Assembly: GCA_964017155.1 (NCBI GenBank)
Contig: OZ024857.1
Location: forward strand, 35,175,241 to 35,239,240
Direction: 5' to 3'
Source: Oasisia sp. SBJ-2009
Taxonomy: Eukaryota > Annelida > Polychaeta > Sabellida > Siboglinidae
DNA: 64,000 nt
The translations under genes and the position numbers were made by a program. Positions 58,901 through 64,000 of the stretch are shown one piece after another (the stretch's first letter is position 1; the number at the start of each line of letters is the position of its first letter). The notes beneath the pieces were generated by a model. The model saw only the letters and a program-made list of their open reading frames with translations, did no database searches and was not told the origin of the DNA.

Positions 58901-59063
58901 CGGACCACGGTTCAACAAGCCAAAGCCGAAGTAAATACGGCCGTCCGTCACTCCTTCCGTGTCCGTGAGCTTGACGTTTGGTTACAGGGCGTTTTGAATG
59001 AATGTTCTATTGTAGTCGTCGATAAATTAATGCACCTAGTACCTACCCCATGAACCAGTCCAT
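37364..59063 (-). CDS. MOB2: MOB2 kinase activator, complete, 5 coding exons
   Basis: Coding segments (minus): 59063-59047, 42099-41933, 39444-39348, 38467-38343, 37722-37364. All introns are GT..AG, phases agree, and the product is 254 residues, similar to vertebrate MOB2. It opens MDWFMGKSRRKEKD. Further motifs: LPYGLNYNEWLATHT, FFEHINLMYGIVSEYCT, TGPGNVQYSWVDEKGKK, CPAPQYVDYVM, NVFPTKYGNDFPSSFES, LLFHVLSHIYESHYE and HGHLNTLFQHF. The Mob zinc ligands are present: C80, C85, H160, H165. Family knowledge: MOB2 binds the N-terminal regulatory domain of NDR (STK38/STK38L) kinases, competing with MOB1. The Gln/Ser-rich tail after about residue 212 is species-specific. Confidence 0.96.
38343..38467 (-). 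CDS. MOB2: MOB2 exon 4
   Basis: Acceptor tgtttcag|CCAGTACAG, donor TATG|gtgacg. Encodes QYSWVDEKGKKSKCPAPQYV and the segment to NVFPTKYG. Confidence 0.96.
38461..39190 (-). repeat. MOB2: Minisatellite copying MOB2 exon 4's acceptor, diverged
   Basis: On the minus strand, units of ~25-40 bp contain tg(t)tttcag.cagtac-like motifs: the acceptor plus the first exon bases. One cluster abuts the exon (38,461-38,540) and another, about seven units, lies at 38,950-39,170, separated by unrelated sequence. Spacing is irregular and identity low, so it is older than the TBC1D9 arrays. Confidence 0.75.
39348..39444 (-). CDS. MOB2: MOB2 exon 3 (97 nt)
   Basis: Acceptor tttttgcag|CC, donor AATGT|gtaagt. 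Encodes TISFFEHINLMYGIVSEYCT and SSACAAMTGPGNV, containing zinc ligands C80 and C85. It lies opposite a spurious plus-strand ORF. Confidence 0.95.
39640..39800. mobile_element. Possible hAT-type end (AAATAC-rich)
   Basis: agacatggagtcaaatacac followed by aaatac/gtattt words resembles the subterminal region of hAT elements. No partner end or duplication found; tentative. Confidence 0.3.
39945..40660 (+). pseudogene. CR1-like LINE fragment, C-terminal RT region
   Basis: Reads in shifted frames: HLLLNEAKTEAIVF, a GVLLDSHLDMS-like segment, then 40,125-40,446 LLHRLEMVQCLVARVVLR..LQQLHWLPVKYCIEYKLLGI, followed after a stop by YGRHSFSRAGQTPWNALPED. These are the standard motifs downstream of the RT domain in CR1/L2-type LINEs. 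Strongly decayed. It lies in MOB2 intron 2, opposite in strand. Confidence 0.85.
40665..41345 (+). repeat. Dispersed repeat B, copy 1
   Basis: Found inverted at about 57,095-57,690: shared blocks include tcaaaagtttactag, ttgaccagtagtaccaccctacc and aagctgctgtagccagttgctcactgg. Present in MOB2 introns 2 and 1 respectively; element class unknown. Confidence 0.7.
41933..42099 (-). CDS. MOB2: MOB2 exon 2
   Basis: Acceptor ttttacag|GAAAAGC, donor CACA|gtaaga. Encodes KSRRKEKDSSPVSVHGECRP and KLPYGLNYNEWLATH. Confidence 0.95.
42604..43401. mobile_element. Inverted-repeat element with iterated CTTATGTAGACC
   Basis: Left end cagcttatgtcgaccagtgc and the inverse of the right end (..ggtcgacataagctg) form ~55-bp inverted repeats. 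Motif cttatgtagacc / ggtctacataag recurs at least seven times, at both ends and in the middle (42,633; 42,779; 42,813; 43,318; 43,333; 43,352). No ORF and no clear target duplication; it sits next to TA tracts. Confidence 0.75.
45478..45575. repeat. (GTGTGGT)n heptamer tract
   Basis: About 13 perfect 7-bp units in an intron of the transposase gene, starting about 40 bp after the donor GGCAAG|gtacag. ORFs through it are artefacts. Confidence 0.96.
45812..46160. mobile_element. Near-perfect palindromic MITE
   Basis: Arms 45,812-45,950 and 46,032-46,160 are inverted copies with only a few differences (shared blocks ccttatatcgatgtgtatgt, ctacatcacttccggta and ttttaatttgtgttt). The ~80-bp GC-rich centre contains ggcgcgatc..gaaccgcggagg. 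Inserted in the transposase gene's large intron. Confidence 0.88.
46866..46953. repeat. (GT)n(GA)n microsatellite
   Basis: About 27 GT followed by about 17 GA dinucleotides. Confidence 0.97.
49952..52427. mobile_element. TTAA-flanked element carrying a nested LINE
   Basis: Long TIRs (about 110 bp) start AGGACAAAAAA and include gtaacaatttccacatatac on the left, with the inverse at the right, between TTAA sites (49,948-49,951; 52,428-52,431). Without the LINE the element is about 900 bp and non-coding. Related to the 19,306-21,744 element. Kolobok-like by ends (inference). Confidence 0.87.
50490..52070 (-). pseudogene. CR1/L2-like LINE, 5'-truncated, long intact RT frame
   Basis: A 498-codon minus-strand frame (52,007-50,511) holds KSPGVDGIPPKLL, IIPLFKKGSRSKSENYRPVS, YLDFKKAFDKVPH, SGVPQGSVLGPILFLIYIND, LKFADDTKVF (catalytic FADD), KCKCLHTGH, KDLGLTISADMKVSEQ, RPHLEYCIQAW, RVQRRATKMI and FSFSQRIVNEWNKLSADCV. 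The endonuclease half is missing, so it is truncated, yet the RT frame has no stop, suggesting recent insertion. The 3' end is a short gatagatagg-type repeat. It sits inside the 49,952 element. Confidence 0.93.
52526..55400 (+). mobile_element. Shorter decayed relative of the 6.4-kb transposon
   Basis: Same TIR (atggtcagttatcacgaaac) and inverse, same subterminal ACCGAGCGTATGC motifs (52,896; 53,252; 53,272; 54,860), flanked by TA tracts. 2,875 bp. Bases 53,330-54,150 align with the large transposase exon (MQNIYRKFSHEFRDSKMS, then CLCQRHANMS and, near the end, RGSSCYHD-like) but with frameshifts, stops and the catalytic middle deleted. Probably mobilised in trans or dead. Confidence 0.88.
55424..57075. 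mobile_element. hAT-type element, 1,652 bp
   Basis: Ends CAGGGTTGGCA and TGCCAACCCTG with an exact 8-bp duplication ATATATAA (55,416-55,423; 57,076-57,083). Subterminal tggtatttaccgggaaa is repeated at the left and inverted at the right. No intact transposase. Part of the same family begins at 63,869. Confidence 0.93.
57095..57690 (-). repeat. Dispersed repeat B, copy 2
   Basis: Inverted relative of 40,665-41,345, e.g. gccagtgagcaactggctac and ggtagggtggtactaccggt. It begins right after the hAT element. Confidence 0.7.
57700..59046. other. MOB2: 5' end of MOB2 intron 1, nothing recognised
   Basis: AT-rich. Two related ggatgattcagccca blocks at about 58,126 and 58,182, the latter in a small palindrome (gcccaatgggc), may be a relic MITE. 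Confidence 0.4.
59047..59063 (-). CDS. MOB2: MOB2 exon 1, 17 coding nt
   Basis: ATG GAC TGG TTC ATG GG, donor gtaggt. It splices to G AAA AGC at 42,099 to give MDWFMGKSRRK, matching the MDW-MGKS start of MOB2 proteins. The exact phase fit and start motif make this assignment strong despite its tiny size. Upstream sequence to about 59,250 is presumably 5' UTR and promoter; no TATA box is evident. Confidence 0.9.
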
Positions 59064-59589
59064 AGTATCTCGGAGATATTCTGGTAGCTTCTCCAGATTG
59101 GCGGCATACACGATGACATGCAGATTTTAAGCGAACCCGTTCGATGAAACCATAATGTCCTACAATGTGTCAATATGGCAACCAGCAACTGCGCATGCGG
59201 AACTACAAGCCACGAATCGGAAAGTTCCATGCTTACATCCAAACCGGGAAGCGTACAGGCGTCTAGTTTTTATAATAATTTTATTATTATTATAAAAAAT
59301 AGTTTGTTCTTGTTCTGTACGTGAACACAAATCTGCATCTGTTTTGCATTTATCGAGCTTAAATTATGCATGTGATCTAGCGAGCCCACTGGGACGTACG
59401 ATTCGTAGATTTATACTTGTTTTTATTCTTATGGAGGGTTGGATAACTTGCATGGAAGGCTCAGCATTTCAAAAGGATGTACGTAGGATTTCATCCACAC
59501 ATTTTCATAAATTTTTCATAATTATGCCGGCTACAACTATTAGCAGTTTTCATTTGTTTTTTGTGTTATTAACATTTCAAAATCGCGAC

Positions 59590-61050
<1,461 letters not shown>

Positions 61051-61374
61051 TAGTCACTGACACTGTTTTGGGTGTGTCGCTGTTTTGGTTGTCGCCGCTT
61101 TAGATTTGTCGCCGATTTGACTTGTATCCCTTTTAAAAGTGGTGAGTAATGTTATGGTGTAGCGATATTGTTTTAACAGGCACACGGCACAATCAGATGA
61201 CTTGGTTTTGGGTGGTGTTGTGTTTCACAAGTTGGTATTCATTTGCACTAACAATTCAATTAGAGTAGCCTACTCACTAACTCAGTAGTGTCAGTAGGAT
61301 TGTTTACCCGACTGCAGTGTAGTTTGCTTGGAAGTTGGAACTGATCCAGGTCACCGAGCTGGAGTCATTGGATT

Positions 61375-61532
61375 ATAGTCGGAATGCCCTCTGCCTGAAT
61401 GCCCCAAGCCTATATATAGTCGCGAGGTCGCTGTGCTCCAACAGTGTTATAGTTGCAATGCACTACTTTTGGTCAGAATGCCCCAGTGATTTTACTATTG
61501 TCAAAACATGTCATTACATTTTATTATTGTCA

Positions 61533-61570
<38 letters not shown>

Positions 61571-61845
61571 TTGCCACTGGGAACAAGTACAACTGGAACA
61601 CGTGACATGGTAATTAGTAATTTTAATATATATATACATGTATATATAATATAAGTACCCTGGGTACTACTGGAATGCATAATTTTTTATAAAACCCGAC
61701 TATCGCAAAAGTGGGGCAGTCCGTCCAAAAGTGGAGCATTGCAATCACGGTGTTCCAAAATGTGGGTGCATTGCGACTTCGCGGTTGGGGCATTGCGACT
61801 AGGCAGTGGGGGGGGGGGGCATTACGACTGGCCTCGGACTGGGGC
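61375..61845. repeat. AATGCCCC / GGGGCATT inverted-motif element with TA core
   Basis: cggaatgccc-type words at the left (61,380; 61,398; 61,475) and ggggcattgcgact-type words at the right (61,788; 61,816; 61,839) surround (TA)n at 61,538-61,568. A run of 12 or so G lies at about 61,807-61,818. Looks like a small foldback element. Confidence 0.6.
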
Positions 61846-62396
61846 ATGAAATTTGAATACCTCAGTTTTCCACAAACAACTTTCCAACCTACACCCCTTC
61901 ATTTCTGCTGGAACCAGACCCTGATTTGCCTCAATAACATTGATCACCCATCAAAATGACACCGGTATCGATCAATATCCAGAAAAACACTGACTGACAT
62001 CTGTCATAAAGTGACACCTCATGCTGCACAAATATACAATTTCTATTCACTCATCAGTACATAAATCCTCATAGAAATTTAAACAACTTGCATAATGTTG
62101 TATCTTGTTTGGGGAATGGCGAATGAACCCCTTAATGTGGTTTAAAAAATAGAAATAAGCCTTTCTAGTTACTATATAGTAGTAGGTTGACACTTGGCAA
62201 AAAATATGACTGGATCTTCCCACAGAAATCAAGAACTGAAGGTATTTAGTTGGACTGCTAGAAAGTGAAATAAAATAAATTAAATCATTCAGAGCAGTCC
62301 TAAGGACTGTATATTGCACTATATAAGCTTGCTTTTGTATACAATACATTGTGTTACATTGATGTGTATGTAAATACCAATATATGACCGCCTATG

Positions 62397-62402
62397 TTAC
62401 AG
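62397..62402 (+). other. Candidate acceptor before the FMO start
   Basis: ttacag lies four bases before the ATG, so a non-coding first exon upstream is likely. Confidence 0.45.
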
Positions 62403-62406
62403 AAGC

Positions 62407-62606
62407 ATGCCTCTACGCGTGGCAGTGATTGGGGCGGGGGCGGCTGGGTTGTGTGCCCTCAGACATCTCACAGCATGTCCCAGTGTCTTCACCGCCCTAG
62501 GGTTTGAGTATACATCTAATGTGGGGGGAACATGGGTGTACACCGAGGACACTGGACTTGACTGCAATGGACTGCCCATCCACTCGAGTATGTACAAGAA
62601 CATGAC
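62407..62606 (+). CDS. Flavin-containing monooxygenase, first coding exon
   Basis: MPLRVAVIGAGAAGLCALRH contains the FAD-binding GxGxxG (residues 9-14); then LGFEYTSNVGGTWVYTED, the family E..xxGGTW motif, and HSSMYKNM. Donor ATGAC|gtaagt. Family knowledge: FMOs use FAD, NADPH and O2 to oxygenate nucleophilic N or S atoms. The sequence resembles the invertebrate/plant-type (GS-OX-like/SNO) group rather than vertebrate FMO1-5; subgroup is tentative. Confidence 0.92.
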
Positions 62607-62679
62607 GTAAGTGATAGACTCTTCAGATAAACAACAATCAGGCTTTATTTATGGTTAAAGCTGACTTGATTTAATAAAG

Positions 62680-63302
62680 TTTAATAATAATAAAGTTTAT
62701 TTCAGACGAAGTCCATATATACATACATAAAATACAATTAAAAAAATATGAAAAGTACAATACAATACAATCAAAGCAATGATGTCTTCAATGTAAAAAT
62801 ATAAGTGTAAAGTTAAAAAAAAAGTCTAAATATATGAGGGAATTAATTAAATAAGTTGTAAAAATAAATATTAAAAAATTGATTAAAAAATAAATACAAT
62901 ACTAATGTCATGTGTACAATAACGACCTCCAGTATGAGTACATACGGCTCTTAAAATGAATATCGGTATGGAGGTAATTAATAAAAAGAATATTATCTGA
63001 CTGATGAAGACGACATAAAAGTCTGAATATGGATGAACGAATGCGTTCATTCAAGGATTTAATGTAGTTGGTGGCAAACATAAAACTTGCACTACATCTT
63101 GAGGGTAAGTTGAGTAAAATTCTGAGGCTATTACTGTATGCGACGGTAATGCTTTTGAGGCTATATTTTTTTAATTTGCACCAAAGACTAGAAGTATACA
63201 TAGGCGCACAGCATGCTTGAAATAAAATAATTTTGGTGGAAATATTACAAACACAAAATTTTCGAGCTAATACATTGGCTTGGGCATTGTTGACTTTCAC
63301 TT
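62680..63302 (-). pseudogene. Jockey/CR1-like LINE 3' fragment in FMO intron 1
   Basis: Minus-strand frame 63,300-62,908: KVNNAQANVLARKFCVCNIS, LKSITVAYSNSLRILLNLPS, RCSASFMFATNYIKSLNERI, FRLLCRLHQSDN. The order L..AYN...R.LL.LPRRCSAS.MF is typical of LINE C-terminal regions. About 220 bp of 3' sequence follows, ending in aataaactttattattatta. 5'-truncated. Confidence 0.85.
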
Positions 63303-63658
63303 ATAGTCTTAAAGCGCTTATTTATAAATTTGATTACTTACAATTTAATTACATTTCCTGTTCTATATAAATGTGTCATTAATAACCATCAACAATTCCC
63401 ATAATCTGGTTGGTGCTACTAACTTACATACACAAAGGGTGATTTCATGAATGAAGGTTGAACTGATAGGAATCCTTATTCCAAAGATAATAAAAAACAA
63501 TATTTTCCATCCAGATATCATAGTAGAGTACATACAGGATGGGGCAAGCGTAACAATATATACAATACCATATACAATATATGCGTGCTCAAATACTAGC
63601 TCAAATGTAACACATATTTGGCAAGTTTATCTGAGCAGCCATTTCTCTTTAATGGCAG

Positions 63659-63850
63659 TACAAATCTTCCTGTGGAAGTGATGGCGTTCCCTGACTTTCC
63701 CTTCAACGAGGACCTTCCCTCCTTCGTGAAGCACACAGATGTGTGTCAGTACCTGGCTGACTACACGGACCACTTTCACCTGCGGGATCACATCAGAGTA
63801 GGTACACCTGTGTACCAGTTGACTGCACTGGGTGTTAAAGAGAAGCAATC
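63659..63850 (+). CDS. Flavin-containing monooxygenase, second coding exon (end uncertain)
   Basis: Acceptor aatggcag|T joins ATGAC to give TTNLPVEVMAFPDFPFNEDL, continuing FVKHTDVCQYLADYTDHFHL and RDHIRVGTPVYQL. FPDFPF is the conserved FMO motif. No convincing donor is seen before the in-frame TAG at 63,867. The exon may end at a weak site (for example after RDHIR) or be disrupted by the hAT end at 63,869. The rest of the gene lies beyond the window. Confidence 0.82.
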
Positions 63851-63868
63851 ATGTCACGTTGTACTGTA

Positions 63869-64000
63869 GGGAGGGTTGGCACTTTTCCGGGGAAAACTGG
63901 TCTTTTCTCTTAGACAGGGCAGTGGGAAAAACTTGGTATTTACCGGAAACAAATTATTTACTCGCAAATAGGTTGGAATAAGTCCATAATTTATATTACT
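63869..64000. mobile_element. hAT-type element, left end only
   Basis: ggagggttggcacttttccg followed by cagggcagtgggaaaaac and tggtatttaccgg matches the left end of the 55,424-57,075 element. It runs out of the window. Confidence 0.85.

Noticed and set aside
62908..63300. Independent minus-strand gene in the FMO intron
   Set aside because: Its motifs are those of a LINE C-terminal region; it is a truncated retrotransposon.

Overview
This is intron-rich animal nuclear DNA, AT-rich and full of mobile elements. The three cellular genes are spliced and use GT..AG borders. I read the source as a marine invertebrate, possibly a lancelet (Branchiostoma). The lancelet guess rests mainly on the exon-border minisatellites described below; from memory, repeats of this kind were reported at the amphioxus Adh locus as 'mirage' minisatellites. 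It is an inference and was not checked.

Layout. (1) About 1-35,265, plus strand: the 3' part of a TBC1D9-like Rab GTPase-activating protein gene. I resolve fifteen exons with matching phases, giving 885 codons and a stop. They cover a short helical piece, the TBC catalytic domain with its Arg and Gln fingers, a degenerate EF-hand region and a conserved C-terminal motif. The upstream GRAM-domain exons lie outside the window. (2) 37,364-59,063, minus strand: a complete five-exon MOB2 gene (254 codons plus stop) whose 17-nt first coding exon is separated from the rest by a 17-kb, transposon-filled intron. It converges with the TBC1D9-like gene. (3) 62,407 to the right edge, plus strand: the first two coding exons of a flavin-containing monooxygenase.

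The most striking structure is a series of minisatellites that start exactly at exon-intron borders and copy them. Exons 2, 4, 5, 6, 8, 11 and 15 of the TBC1D9-like gene (and, with little exon content, exon 13) and exon 4 of MOB2 abut arrays whose unit carries the last or first bases of that exon together with its own donor or acceptor. Exon 2 is followed by 13 donor copies spaced 33 bp apart. Exon 11 is followed by 20 donor copies spaced 76 bp apart. Exon 5 is preceded by six clean acceptors spaced 57 bp apart, all in frame and open. The splicing machinery must choose among many near-identical sites.

Mobile elements fill much of the remainder. There is a nearly full-length APE-type LINE (29,956-33,411) inside the exon-15 array, with a 12-bp target duplication taken from the array. 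Three other LINE fragments are present. Four hAT-like ends or elements occur, three with 8-bp duplications. Other classes are TTAA-flanked elements (one with a THAP-domain relic), pogo/Tc1-like elements with TA duplications, and a tRNA-derived SINE family. A 6.4-kb DNA transposon of a superfamily I cannot name (43,413-49,862), with its own multi-exon transposase gene and an iterated ACCGAGCGTATGC motif, has a 2.9-kb decayed relative at 52,526-55,400. Several foldback or palindromic elements have microsatellite cores.
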